Notes: generated by a model not told the origin, from the letters alone. A stretch of 64,000 nt of DNA from CAZIKB01 sp964539665 (GCA_964539665.1 CAZIKB010000006.1:26209-90208), one strand, 5' to 3'. Shown: positions 8,239 through 17,016, counted from the stretch's first letter. Numbers and translations are program-made.

Positions 8239-10065
8239 ATGAACGCCACAAATATACTTGTCATCGATAGCGATCCCAAAAATTTACAAATTCTAAAAGA
8301 AAGCCTGGAATCTTATAATTTTAAGGTTATGACTATAAATAACGGAATTGATGCCTGGGAGATAATTCTATCTCAAAAACCTGAGCTTATTGTTTGCGAA
8401 GTCGAAATACCTGGTTTGAATGGATTTGAGCTTCATGAGAGATTACAGAATAATCCAGTTGCAGCATCCATACCAATGATTTTCTTGACCAACAGACGTA
8501 ATTTGGAAGATCGAATAAAGAGCCTTAGAACAGGAGTAAAAGATTATATGATTAAGCCTCTGCATGTTAAGGAGGTTATTGCCCGATTAAAAATGATTCA
8601 AAGGCGTATAGAAAGGGTGAAAAACGCAGAATCGGAATCAACCAGAAATGTCGTTGGCCGACTGGAAGAAAAAAGTGTTGAAGATTTAGTTGAAAATTAT
8701 GGCGCTGAAAGAAAAACCGGTGTATTAGCCTTATATGATAACAATAATCTAAGCGGTGAAATATATTTCAGAGATGGGACCGTGGTCAACGCGAGATTAG
8801 GTAATTTTAAAGCAGAAAAAGCTGTTTATCAAATGCTGCCGTGGAAAATTGGCCACTTTGTAATGACTTTTAAAGAAGTAAATGTTGAAGATGAGATAAC
8901 AGTCAGTAATTTAGGATTATTACTTCAGGGATTTAAACGTCTTCAGGATCGCGAAAAATTAATCAAGCAACTACCTTCTTTAGAAACTATATTTGTCAAA
9001 ACAGCTATTTTTGCACAAATCTTGAAAAAGAAGTCAATCTCGGCAGATGCATTGAAATTTATTGATTTATTTAACGGCAAGCGCACAATTTCAAAAATTA
9101 TTGCAGAAAGCATTTATGATGATATAAAAACTGTTGAAAAAATTACTAAATTATATCACCAAGGTTTCATTCGACCTTTAAGCGACGGGAATAATGCACA
9201 ACGTATCTCCGAAAAACTCTCAATTTCTGAATCAGGAGGACTACCAGGTAATGAGCAGAAGGAAGTAAAATCAAATTATACTCCAGAATTTGAAATTCAC
9301 GAAAAAAAAGCAATATTTCCTGAGGAAACCTCGGACCTGAGAGTTAGTCCAAAACTCACTGTTAAAGAAGAAATTAAACCTGAAAAAATTCAAATCCCAA
9401 ATAAAAAATATGAAGAACAGGAAGTCGAACCATTTAATTTTGGATCTGAGCATAAACAAGTACAAGAATCTCAGTCAGTAAATGGTAAAGCAAAAAAAGA
9501 GGAAGAACCTGTTACAGAAACAACGCCGGGAGAATTAGATTCAATTTGTGATGCACTATTTAATGGGCATACAACTATTAATGGAAAATTGGTCATAATA
9601 AGTGCAGATAATCAATGCCGTAAAGATTTCATTTCAACTTTAACAGTGGGCCAATTTTCAGCAAAACCTATTTCTTCAGATGGTTCAGAATCTTTTGAAG
9701 TGGGAAGAATTGTAACTTCCAGGAAGCATAAACTCGAATTATTAGGGCTTTCTACTGAAAGAAAATTTCTTCAAATGCTTGACCAGATGTCACCCCCTTT
9801 AATGGGTTACATCATTTTAGTTTCTGGGGGCAAGTCATCTAATTTGGGTTATTTCGGATACCTTGTTAATTCACTAAAACAAAAATTCAAAGTACCACAT
9901 GTTGTAGCTGTTTATCATCCATCCCAGAACAAACCAATTCCTCTTGATATTATTCGCCACCTATTAAGAATAGATGCAAAAGAACAATTAGTTGAAATAG
10001 ACGTTCAGGAAATTGAATCCATAAAGCACTTGCTCAAACAACTAAAAACACCAGAATACAGGTAA
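8239..10065 (+). CDS. Pseudo-receiver / DUF4388 (PATAN) / degenerate GTPase fusion protein
   Basis: 608 aa, cytoplasmic. Residues 1-120 are a receiver fold with the acidic pocket (VIDSD) and Lys in MIKPL. The phospho-acceptor position is Glu54 (IVCEVEIPG), not Asp, so it may mimic a constantly phosphorylated state. A DUF4388/PATAN domain follows (about 135-225; KTGVLALYDNN, GEIYFRDGTVVNARLGN). Helical segments and a charged, probably disordered linker (about 330-435) come next. The last 160 residues align by pattern with bacterial Ras/Arf-like GTPases that accompany DUF4388 regulators, but the P-loop reads SADNQCRKD, without GKS/T, and the NKxD position reads AVYHPSQN. GTP binding therefore looks lost. 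It is probably a scaffold or protein-interaction hub. The next two genes encode related parts. Confidence 0.8.
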   Translation: MNATNILVIDSDPKNLQILKESLESYNFKVMTINNGIDAWEIILSQKPELIVCEVEIPGLNGFELHERLQNNPVAASIPMIFLTNRRNLEDRIKSLRTGVKDYMIKPLHVKEVIARLKMIQRRIERVKNAESESTRNVVGRLEEKSVEDLVENYGAERKTGVLALYDNNNLSGEIYFRDGTVVNARLGNFKAEKAVYQMLPWKIGHFVMTFKEVNVEDEITVSNLGLLLQGFKRLQDREKLIKQLPSLETIFVKTAIFAQILKKKSISADALKFIDLFNGKRTISKIIAESIYDDIKTVEKITKLYHQGFIRPLSDGNNAQRISEKLSISESGGLPGNEQKEVKSNYTPEFEIHEKKAIFPEETSDLRVSPKLTVKEEIKPEKIQIPNKKYEEQEVEPFNFGSEHKQVQESQSVNGKAKKEEEPVTETTPGELDSICDALFNGHTTINGKLVIISADNQCRKDFISTLTVGQFSAKPISSDGSESFEVGRIVTSRKHKLELLGLSTERKFLQMLDQMSPPLMGYIILVSGGKSSNLGYFGYLVNSLKQKFKVPHVVAVYHPSQNKPIPLDIIRHLLRIDAKEQLVEIDVQEIESIKHLLKQLKTPEYR

Positions 10066-10153
10066 TTAATTTAACTTGGTGAAGCGAAACCACAATTAAG
10101 AAGTATTAAATACAAAATATCAAAAAATAAATATTGTATTCATAGAAGACAGC

Positions 10154-11395
10154 ATGAAAAGAAAGAGAGTTTTAATTGCCGTAAAAGTTCCAGAAGAAAT
10201 TCAGAATCTTAGACAGGCTTTGATTTCCGGCGGGTATGAGGTGAAGTTGGTTGAAAATGGAGTGTCTGCGCTTACCTTATGTCGGGAATTTCAACCGCAC
10301 ATTATGTTGTCTGAAATTGATCTCCCCAAAATAGATGGACATCACCTGATACGGGAAATAAAATCGCAGTCTGCTACCAAAAACATACCATTTGTTCTAA
10401 TGAGCCGGCATCGTTCTGTTGAGGAAAGAGTTCACAGCATGAATTTAGATATAGATGATTATGTGACCACGCCATTCGAGGCAAATGAAGTCGTGCTGCG
10501 AATTGAAATAATTTTAAAAGAAATTGAAAAATTCGAGTCTTCGCTAAAAAAATATTCTAAAGGATTTTCCGGTAAATTGGCGGAAATAAATTTAGTTGAA
10601 TTGTTGCAAACGTTGGAAATTAGTAAAAAATCTGGTATCATAAAAATTCAAAGTGATAATAATGAAGGCATAGTCTTTGTTAAAGATGGATTGATTGTTG
10701 ATGCTACTGTCGGTAATTTAAAACCTCGTAAGGCTCTCTTTCGAATGTTTAGCTGGAGCGATGGGACTTTTCAAGTAGACATACGCGAAATTGCGCAGGT
10801 AAAAGTTATTACTGAATCTACAGAAGAGCTTATTTATGAAGGATTAATTTTGAGAGATCGCTGGGAAAAGCTAACCAGAAATCTTCCACCATTACAGGCA
10901 ACTGTAAAAATAGCTCCGAAATTGTTTGATACCAGTTTAACAGTGGATGAAAAAACATTATTGAATTTAGTCACTAAAAATATACGGTTAATCGATCTGA
11001 TTGAAGACAGTAAATTTGATGATTTAAAATCACTTTATATAATTACGAGATTATTTAACCGTGGTGCAATATTGGAAGTGCAACCTGAAGAAGGTGCGGG
11101 AAAGAGTGATTTATCTTTAAAGAAAAGAAATCTCACAAGTGCTAAAAATGACAGGCAATTGTCAAATTTAATTGTTAATTTTATGGATTATAAAGCTCAG
11201 CTAACAAATAAATCTAAAATTGATCGAAGAAGAGGAGAACGGCGCCAAATTGAACGCCGAATACGAAGTCGCCGGTGGTCTGATTTTGATATTGAAAATA
11301 CCCAGATTTATTTAAATAAAAGTGAACTATTAATGATCCGTGAAAAACTTGCCAATGGTTCAAATGGAAAGGATGCTCTGGCTAAATCATTGTAA
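10154..11395 (+). CDS. Pseudo-receiver / DUF4388 (PATAN) regulator
   Basis: 413 aa, paralogous to the N-terminal two thirds of the preceding protein. The receiver domain (1-120) is more degenerate. The N-terminal acidic pair is missing (LIAVKV), Glu54 replaces the phospho-acceptor Asp (MLSEIDLP), and the conserved Lys is Thr (YVTTPF). The DUF4388 domain follows (about 135-225; KSGIIKIQSDN, EGIVFVKDGLIVDATVGN). An Arg-rich stretch near residue 360 (DRRRGERRQIERRIRSRRW) precedes a short tail. Because it cannot be a normal phosphorylation switch, I infer a constitutive or protein-level signalling role together with its neighbours. Confidence 0.8.
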   Translation: MKRKRVLIAVKVPEEIQNLRQALISGGYEVKLVENGVSALTLCREFQPHIMLSEIDLPKIDGHHLIREIKSQSATKNIPFVLMSRHRSVEERVHSMNLDIDDYVTTPFEANEVVLRIEIILKEIEKFESSLKKYSKGFSGKLAEINLVELLQTLEISKKSGIIKIQSDNNEGIVFVKDGLIVDATVGNLKPRKALFRMFSWSDGTFQVDIREIAQVKVITESTEELIYEGLILRDRWEKLTRNLPPLQATVKIAPKLFDTSLTVDEKTLLNLVTKNIRLIDLIEDSKFDDLKSLYIITRLFNRGAILEVQPEEGAGKSDLSLKKRNLTSAKNDRQLSNLIVNFMDYKAQLTNKSKIDRRRGERRQIERRIRSRRWSDFDIENTQIYLNKSELLMIREKLANGSNGKDALAKSL

Positions 11396-11478
11396 CCTGT
11401 TGTTATAGTATTATCGATCAAATCTTTGTTTTTATGCAAGGAGTTTACCACCCAAATATATCTCCAATGGATTAATGA

Positions 11479-11534
11479 AACCAACAGATATTTTTATTAG
11501 TTTCGCAACCACTGGCTTCATCTTTCTGTTGGTT
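11479..11534. repeat. Inverted repeat behind the second DUF4388 gene
   Basis: AACCAACAGA (11479-11488) and TCTGTTGGTT (11525-11534) are perfect complements separated by 36 bases. There is no T tract, so it could be a weak terminator or an RNA structure ahead of the next promoter. Confidence 0.35.
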
Positions 11535-11553
11535 ATAATTAGAATTTGACATT

Positions 11554-11598
11554 ATTAACATATTGTTAATTGCAATTCACTGCATTATGAATTATAAT
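11554..11598 (+). promoter_or_regulatory. Promoter with overlapping 17-bp operator-like palindrome
   Basis: TTGCAA (11570-11575), a 17-base spacer and TATAAT (11593-11598) precede the ATG at 11622. ATTAACA-TAT-TGTTAAT (11554-11570) is a perfect dyad touching the -35 box, a natural place for a regulator to bind. It would drive the GTPase-like gene and possibly the transsulfuration genes behind it. Confidence 0.5.
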
Positions 11599-11621
11599 GA
11601 AACTGTCGTGCGAAAACAAAC

Positions 11622-12104
11622 ATGAGAATTGGTGAAATTGCAATTGTTGCCCCGGGAAACGAATTTAATCTGAATTTTATTAAGGCAGTAAGTGATGAAA
11701 AAGTCATTCAAACGGATTCACTGATTTTTGGTAGATTAAATATAAATAATCAACTTGTAATTCATCTTTATGGTTTTGAGTATTTAGAAAAAGAATTGAA
11801 TCCTTCCTGGGACCTGGTTTCCAAAAAAATATTAGGATATGTAATTCTTTTTAATTGGAATAATCCAGAATCCTATGCCCACATTAAATCCACGATTGAC
11901 TTTTTGACCAGTCGATACAAGCTCCCATTAGTTATAGTAGGTGTTTTGCCAAATGACCAGACCCCTATTCCTGATAAATTATTGAATATGAATTTACAAT
12001 TATCTGAACAAGGGCAATTTACTTTTTGTAAAATAACTGATTGTGACAGTGTAAAACATGTTTTGATAATGCTGGTAAATGCTGTGATCGAAAAAATTAT
12101 TTAA
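11622..12104 (+). CDS. Degenerate Ras/Arf-like small GTPase (pseudo-GTPase)
   Basis: 160 aa. Its layout follows the small GTPases that partner DUF4388 regulators. IFGRLNI corresponds to the conserved DFGR strand, LVIHLYGFEYLEKE to the LYLFGTPGQxRF segment, KKILGYVILFNW to the strand before the NKxD region, PLVIVGVLPND to the NKxD strand, and VKHVLIMLVNAVIE to the last helix. All nucleotide-binding motifs are altered: APGNEFN replaces GxxxxGKT, GFEYL replaces the DxxG/GTPGQ motif, and GVLPND replaces NKxD. It is related to the C-terminal domain of the 608-aa protein at 8239. It is probably a non-hydrolysing partner protein; family membership is inferred by eye. Confidence 0.65.
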   Translation: MRIGEIAIVAPGNEFNLNFIKAVSDEKVIQTDSLIFGRLNINNQLVIHLYGFEYLEKELNPSWDLVSKKILGYVILFNWNNPESYAHIKSTIDFLTSRYKLPLVIVGVLPNDQTPIPDKLLNMNLQLSEQGQFTFCKITDCDSVKHVLIMLVNAVIEKII

Positions 12105-12126
12105 TTCTATTTAGAGGATGAAGAAA

Positions 12127-13497
12127 ATGGCGAATGAAATTTTAAATAATATCCAGGCTACGGTTGGTAACACACCTTTGATAAAACTTAATAATATAAC
12201 TAAAGATATTAAGGCGACTGTTCTTGCAAAAGTCGAATATTATAATCCGGGAGGCAGTGTAAAAGACCGTATTGCCTTTACCATGGTCGAATCGGCTGAA
12301 AAAGAAGGACGGCTGAAACCAGGCGGAACCATAGTTGAATCCACGTCAGGAAATACAGGTGCAGGATTAGCCCTGGTGGCTGCTTTAAAAGGCTACAAAG
12401 CAATTTTTACAATGCCAGATAAAATGAGTACCGAGAAAATTCGACTTCTCAAGGCTTATGGCGCTGATGTCATTGTTACACCGACTGCAGTACCGCCTGA
12501 TTCACCAGAGAGTTATTATGAAGTGGCCAAAAAAATCGTCAAAGAAACTCCAAATGCAATTTTGGCAAACCAATATTTTAACCCGGTAAATCCTGAAACC
12601 CATTATCGCACAACCGGGCCTGAAATATGGAAACAGACCGGTGGTAAAATTGATTACTTTGTAGCTGGCATGGGCACGGGTGGCACGATTAGCGGTGTAG
12701 GGAAATTTCTAAAAGAAAAAAATCCAGCAATTCAAATTATTGGCGCTGACCCGGTCGGCTCTATACTTAAAGAGTTTTTTGAAACAAAAAAGATGGGCAT
12801 AGCTAAACCATACAAAGTAGAGGGAATTGGCGAAGATATTATACCTGGCACATTACATTTTGAATATATTGACGAAATTCATCTAGTTTCCGACAGGGAA
12901 TCTTTTAACACGGCCAGAAAAATATCCAGAGAAGAAGGTATGTTTGTAGGTGGATCCAGTGGAACGGCAGCCTGTGCTGCATTAAAGCTTGCGAAAAATT
13001 TGCCCGCGGACAAGGTGGTTGTCGTGCTTTTTCCTGATACGGGTGAACGATACCTTTCGAAGTTTTATTCGGATGAGTGGATGCAGGAAAACCGATTTTT
13101 TGATTTTGAAAAGTTATCTCTTCAAAGAGTATTGGAAACAAAATCCACAGCTCTTCCTGCCATCATTTCTGTTGCACCAGACGATCAGGTTAAAGAAGCT
13201 TTGACCAAGATGAAAGAATTCAACATTTCTCAACTGCCAGTACTTGATAACAATAAATCCATAGGCAGCGTAGAAGAAGGAGTCTTAATGGGACAGGTTA
13301 TTGATGATTACTCATTATTTGACAGCCCTGTGAAGGAGGTGATGCAAGAAGGTTTTCCAATTGTTAGCCACCTGGACAGTATTGAAAAAGTGAAAAACCA
13401 ACTTTCGCGAAGATACTCGGCCGTTTTAATTGAAGATTCAGGTACATTTGTCGGCCTTATTACAAAATTTGATCTTTTAGATTTTATATCATCTTAA
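12127..13497 (+). CDS. Cystathionine beta-synthase with C-terminal CBS pair
   Basis: A PLP enzyme that condenses homocysteine with serine to give cystathionine, the first step of reverse transsulfuration; the cysteine synthase reaction is the main alternative. NPGGSVKDR holds the PLP-binding Lys, STSGNTG binds the phosphate, and GMGTGGTISGV is the family loop. Residues from about 335 to the end form two CBS domains, as in cystathionine beta-synthases that respond to adenosyl ligands. I take the ATG at 12127 (MANEIL) because GAGG lies nine bases upstream; an ATG at 12118 sits too close to it. The next gene, 14 bases on, supplies the following step. Confidence 0.9.
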   Translation: MANEILNNIQATVGNTPLIKLNNITKDIKATVLAKVEYYNPGGSVKDRIAFTMVESAEKEGRLKPGGTIVESTSGNTGAGLALVAALKGYKAIFTMPDKMSTEKIRLLKAYGADVIVTPTAVPPDSPESYYEVAKKIVKETPNAILANQYFNPVNPETHYRTTGPEIWKQTGGKIDYFVAGMGTGGTISGVGKFLKEKNPAIQIIGADPVGSILKEFFETKKMGIAKPYKVEGIGEDIIPGTLHFEYIDEIHLVSDRESFNTARKISREEGMFVGGSSGTAACAALKLAKNLPADKVVVVLFPDTGERYLSKFYSDEWMQENRFFDFEKLSLQRVLETKSTALPAIISVAPDDQVKEALTKMKEFNISQLPVLDNNKSIGSVEEGVLMGQVIDDYSLFDSPVKEVMQEGFPIVSHLDSIEKVKNQLSRRYSAVLIEDSGTFVGLITKFDLLDFISS

Positions 13498-13511
13498 GTA
13501 AAGGAGAGAAC

Positions 13512-14669
13512 ATGGAATTTGCAACAAACGCCGTGCATGCTGGACAAAGTCCAGATTCAGAAAGTGGCGCTATTATCACACCGATATATCAGACTTCAAC
13601 TTATGTACAGAAATCACCAGGCGTGCATAAAGGTTATGAATATGGTAGAACGGCTAATCCAACACGCGGGGCTTTAGAAAAAAATATCGCGGCCCTCGAG
13701 AATGGTAAATTTGGGTTTGCCTACAGCTCTGGCATGGCAGCTATTTCGGCAATCATGGGTTTAGTTAAACAAGGGGACCACATCATCGTAACAGAAAACG
13801 TTTACGGTGGAACCTATCGCTATTTCCAAAAAATTATGACTAACTTCGGTCTCTCATTTAACTTTGTTGACACGTCCAGTCTGGCTAATATTGAAAATAC
13901 TGTACAACCAAACACACGTCTGGTTTTTGTAGAGACGCCAACAAATCCCCTGCTTAAAATATCGGACCTGAATAAAATTGCCAATTTATGCCAACATCAC
14001 AACCTGCTCTTAGCTGTCGATAATACTTTTTTAAGTCCATATTTTCAGAGGCCCCTGGAGTTTGGTGCAGATCTGGTGGTTCATAGCAGCACAAAGTACC
14101 TGAATGGACACAGTGACGTCATTGGGGGGATAGTTATAGTTAATGATGAAAAGTTAGCGGAACAGCTTGGATTTCTGCAAAATTCTATTGGTGCTATACC
14201 CGGTCCATTCGACTGCTGGCTTATTCTCCGCTCCACAAAAACCCTCCATTTGCGAATGAAACAGCAAAACAGCAATGCGATAGAAATTGCTAATTACCTT
14301 GAGAAGCATTCTAAAGTTGAACAAGTTATATACCCTGGTTTACTTACCCATCCACATTATGAATTGGCCCAAGAACAGCAATTGGATCCGCAAGGTCAGT
14401 CAGGGTTCGGGGGTATGATTTCTTTTGAAATGGGAAGCCATGAGTGCGGCAAATCCTTGTTAGAGTCCGTTAATTTATTTTCACTGGCAGAAAGTTTGGG
14501 AGGTGTAGAAAGCTTGATTTGCCATCCTGCTTCCATGACTCATGCATCTGTTCCGCAGACTGAGCGTGAAAGAATCGGCCTGAGCGACGGTTTAGTACGG
14601 ATATCTGTCGGAGTTGAGGCTGTAAAAGATCTTATTTTTGATTTAGAACAGGCGCTGGAAAAAGTTTGA
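13512..14669 (+). CDS. Cystathionine gamma-synthase / gamma-lyase family PLP enzyme
   Basis: 385 aa of the Cys/Met metabolism PLP family. YEYGRTANPTR, AYSSGMAA and DNTFLSPYFQRP are family blocks, VVHSSTKYLNGHSD holds the PLP Lys, and GLVRISVGVE closes the domain. Sequence alone does not separate gamma-synthase from gamma-lyase. Its position directly after a cystathionine beta-synthase favours gamma-lyase, which would complete homocysteine-to-cysteine conversion. AAGGAG precedes the ATG. The stop overlaps the TTG start of the next gene (TTGA). Confidence 0.9.
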   Translation: MEFATNAVHAGQSPDSESGAIITPIYQTSTYVQKSPGVHKGYEYGRTANPTRGALEKNIAALENGKFGFAYSSGMAAISAIMGLVKQGDHIIVTENVYGGTYRYFQKIMTNFGLSFNFVDTSSLANIENTVQPNTRLVFVETPTNPLLKISDLNKIANLCQHHNLLLAVDNTFLSPYFQRPLEFGADLVVHSSTKYLNGHSDVIGGIVIVNDEKLAEQLGFLQNSIGAIPGPFDCWLILRSTKTLHLRMKQQNSNAIEIANYLEKHSKVEQVIYPGLLTHPHYELAQEQQLDPQGQSGFGGMISFEMGSHECGKSLLESVNLFSLAESLGGVESLICHPASMTHASVPQTERERIGLSDGLVRISVGVEAVKDLIFDLEQALEKV

Positions 14670-15586
14670 AATTCACTAAAATTTTAATTATCCTTACTGT
14701 AATTTGTTTTTTTTTCTATCCAGCTAATCTTGTCAGTCAAATAAATTGGAGCAGAGTTGAATCTTCCATTTTTAATATTTACTTTACCAGATCTGATAAA
14801 AATATTGTCGGAAAATTTTCCGCGCTAATTGAAGCAGAATATGAGATATTAACCGCACAAATAAATGTTAAATTTACTAAAACGGTTCACATATTTTTAA
14901 GCCCCTCTGAACAAGTTTTTCATGAGTTGACCGGCAATTTTATTCCGGATTGGGGAGAAGGGGTGGCTGATGCAGCTCAAAGTTTAATTGTCTTAAAATC
15001 ACCAAATTTTTCAAAAAATCCTGCAAGGTTTGCGAAAGTCGTACGTCATGAACTTATCCATGTTTTAGTTGGCCAGTCTCTGGATCCCTCGCAAAATATC
15101 CCTAAATGGTTTAGTGAAGGCGTTGCCATTTATTTTTCTTATGATGAATATTTTTCAGGCGGCAAAGCTATATCAAAAGCGTTGTTCAGTCATTCGATTA
15201 TACCTTTGGATGAAATAGATGAGCTGCTAAATTTTCAGAGTGCGCAAGCCAGTTTAGCTTACGAACAAAGTTACTCGGTTATACTTTATTTAGAAGATAA
15301 ATATGGTTTTGCGTCTATTGTGCAGATAGTCCAGGAGTTGAAACAAGGCAAAACGTTTAAGCAAACAGTTTTAGATGTTTACGGAGAAGACTTGTATGAC
15401 ATTGAATACAATTGGTATGCTTACATTGAAAAAAAATATCGGTGGCGATTTTTGCTGGATTTTGAAACATTTTTATGGATTTTTATACTCCTGCTCTTTA
15501 TCTTTGTTTTTGTGGCGATACGAATTAGAAATCGAAGAACCGTTAAAAGATGGGAAGACGAAGATGCGGGTTTGGCTGATTTTTAA
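14666..15586 (+). CDS. Membrane-anchored gluzincin peptidase (peptidase MA-like)
   Basis: 306 aa. The N-terminal hydrophobic segment (ILIILTVICFFFYP) is a signal sequence, and a second membrane helix lies near the C-terminus (FLWIFILLLFIFVFVAI) before a short charged tail. The catalytic domain between them should therefore face the periplasm. The zinc motif is HELIH in VVRHELIHVLVGQ. WFSEGVAIYF, about 20 residues later, supplies the third ligand Glu, as in the peptidase MA family. The start is TTG and overlaps the upstream stop, so it is probably translated with the transsulfuration genes. Substrate unknown. Confidence 0.8.
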   Translation: MKFTKILIILTVICFFFYPANLVSQINWSRVESSIFNIYFTRSDKNIVGKFSALIEAEYEILTAQINVKFTKTVHIFLSPSEQVFHELTGNFIPDWGEGVADAAQSLIVLKSPNFSKNPARFAKVVRHELIHVLVGQSLDPSQNIPKWFSEGVAIYFSYDEYFSGGKAISKALFSHSIIPLDEIDELLNFQSAQASLAYEQSYSVILYLEDKYGFASIVQIVQELKQGKTFKQTVLDVYGEDLYDIEYNWYAYIEKKYRWRFLLDFETFLWIFILLLFIFVFVAIRIRNRRTVKRWEDEDAGLADF

Positions 15587-15625
15587 CACGACATAACGGA
15601 AAACAGAGATAATACAGCAATACAA

Positions 15626-16261
15626 ATGATTATAACAAAAATAAATCCCAATAAATTCAATTTAGAAGAACTTGAGCCAGCAGTTGCCACCCTGAAACAA
15701 GGCGGGGTGCTTGTCTATCCCACTGAAACCGTATACGGATTAGGCGCCAACGTATATAATGAGAAAGCTGTTCAAAAAATTTATCATTTAAAAAAAAGAG
15801 AGTCGAAAAAACCACTTTCTGTAATGATTGCCGCGATTGCAGATGCTAAACAGTTGTGTGATGAATTAAACGAAACAGGTGAAAAACTCATGAAAATGTT
15901 TTGGCCGGGACCGCTCACCTTGATATTTAAAGCTTCTGCTCAAGTGCCGATATATATAATGAGTCCTGACCATAAAATTGGTCTTCGCATGCCGGCGCAT
16001 CCGATAACAGATGGTTTAATGAAGCTACATCGCGAACCAGTTACATCAACAAGTGCAAACTTTTCTGGTGCAAGACCACCCGTCCTGGCACAGGAAGTTG
16101 CGCAGAATTTTGAAAATTCAGTTGACTTGATTATCGATGGAGGAAAATGTTCGGTTCAGGTTCCTTCGACAGTTGTGGACGTTTCCGGAAAAGAAACCAA
16201 AATAATACGTGAAGGTGCGATTTCTAAAAATAAAATTATGCAGTGTTTACATGGAGTATGA
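15626..16261 (+). CDS. tsaC: L-threonylcarbamoyladenylate synthase (Sua5/YciO/YrdC family)
   Basis: Makes the threonylcarbamoyl-AMP used for the t6A37 modification of ANN-decoding tRNAs. 211 aa, the short TsaC-like form without the Sua5 C-terminal domain. Motifs seen: GGVLVYPTETVYGLGA, KKRESKKPLSVMI (basic nucleotide-binding segment), MFWPGPLTLIF, GLRMPAHP, and TSTSANFSG. No tsaB, tsaD or tsaE is in the window. It is followed at once by a low-molecular-weight phosphatase gene, a pairing also known from Bacillus (ywlC/ywlE). Confidence 0.92.
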   Translation: MIITKINPNKFNLEELEPAVATLKQGGVLVYPTETVYGLGANVYNEKAVQKIYHLKKRESKKPLSVMIAAIADAKQLCDELNETGEKLMKMFWPGPLTLIFKASAQVPIYIMSPDHKIGLRMPAHPITDGLMKLHREPVTSTSANFSGARPPVLAQEVAQNFENSVDLIIDGGKCSVQVPSTVVDVSGKETKIIREGAISKNKIMQCLHGV

Positions 16262-16264
16262 TAG

Positions 16265-16759
16265 ATGAGTACTAAACTATTTAATATAATGTTTGTTTGT
16301 TCAGGCAACAGTTGCAGAAGCCCCATGGCAGAAGGACTTTTGCGATATAAAATTCCTTCAGAATTACAGGATCGTGTGAAAGTATGTTCTTCCGGGACGT
16401 TGGGCCTGGACCGCAACCCTGCTACCAATTTTGCCATTGAAGTTGCGCACAGTTTAGGTGCAGATATTTTTGAACACCGTTCCCAGGGTATAGACGAAGA
16501 TTTGGTGAGGGAGTCAGATATTATTTTTGCCTTGGCGCCAGAGCACCTGGAATATATACAGAATAAATATCCTGAATATCGGGAGAATGTTTTCCTGCTC
16601 AAATCGTTTGGACGTGGTCCGGAAGAAAAGTACATAGACTATATCGAAGATCCTATTGGCGCTCCACTTAAATTCTACCAGGAATGCGGGGAAACAATAA
16701 ATTCTGAACTGGATAGGGTATTACCCAGATTAAAACAACTGATAGAAAAAAAATATTAG
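16265..16759 (+). CDS. Low-molecular-weight protein phosphatase (LMW-PTP family)
   Basis: 164 aa. The active-site loop is VCSGNSCRSPMAEG, the C-x5-R signature near residue 12, and the general-acid Asp lies in the late segment EDPIGAPLKFY. It dephosphorylates phosphotyrosine, or phosphoarginine as in YwlE; the sequence does not decide between them. It starts three bases after tsaC with GGAG upstream, so the two are co-transcribed. Confidence 0.88.
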   Translation: MSTKLFNIMFVCSGNSCRSPMAEGLLRYKIPSELQDRVKVCSSGTLGLDRNPATNFAIEVAHSLGADIFEHRSQGIDEDLVRESDIIFALAPEHLEYIQNKYPEYRENVFLLKSFGRGPEEKYIDYIEDPIGAPLKFYQECGETINSELDRVLPRLKQLIEKKY

Positions 16760-16807
16760 GAATGCGATACTACTTAGGCTCTACTGCACGAATAGTCCTT
16801 TTTAAAA

Positions 16808-16840
16808 CCTCACAAAAGTATATATTTTTGAGGATGTTTT
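16808..16840 (+). terminator. Probable terminator after the phosphatase gene
   Basis: CCTCA (16808-16812) pairs with TGAGG (16829-16833), the stem can extend through A/T pairs inside, and ATGTTTTCTGTTT follows. It lies 50 bases behind the stop codon. Confidence 0.45.
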
Positions 16841-16900
16841 CTGTTTGAGGGTGTCTGGTTATTTCGGTGTTATTCCGTGAGATTCTGCGGTTAAGTTTTT

Positions 16901-16950
16901 GTGGGCGATATGCCGAGCTTGAAATCGGGATGACCTCAAAGTGGGCGATA
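16901..16950. repeat. 10-bp direct repeat of the tRNA-Val 3' end
   Basis: GTGGGCGATA at 16941-16950, which holds the 3' end of tRNA-Val, is repeated exactly at 16901-16910, 40 bases away. It could be an integration scar or the trace of a lost neighbouring tRNA. Confidence 0.4.
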
Positions 16951-17016
16951 CTGGACTCGAACCAGTGACCTCCTGCTTGTAAGGCAGGCGTTCTGAACCA
17001 ACTGAACTAATCGCCC
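16942..17016 (-). tRNA. tRNA-Val (anticodon TAC)
   Basis: On the minus strand the 75-nt sequence opens with GGGCGAT and closes with ATCGCCC plus discriminator A. The D-arm is GTTCAGTTGGTTCAGAAC. The anticodon stem CCTGC/GCAGG encloses CTTACAA, giving anticodon TAC. The T-arm contains GGTTCGAGTCC. CCA is not encoded. Confidence 0.95.
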
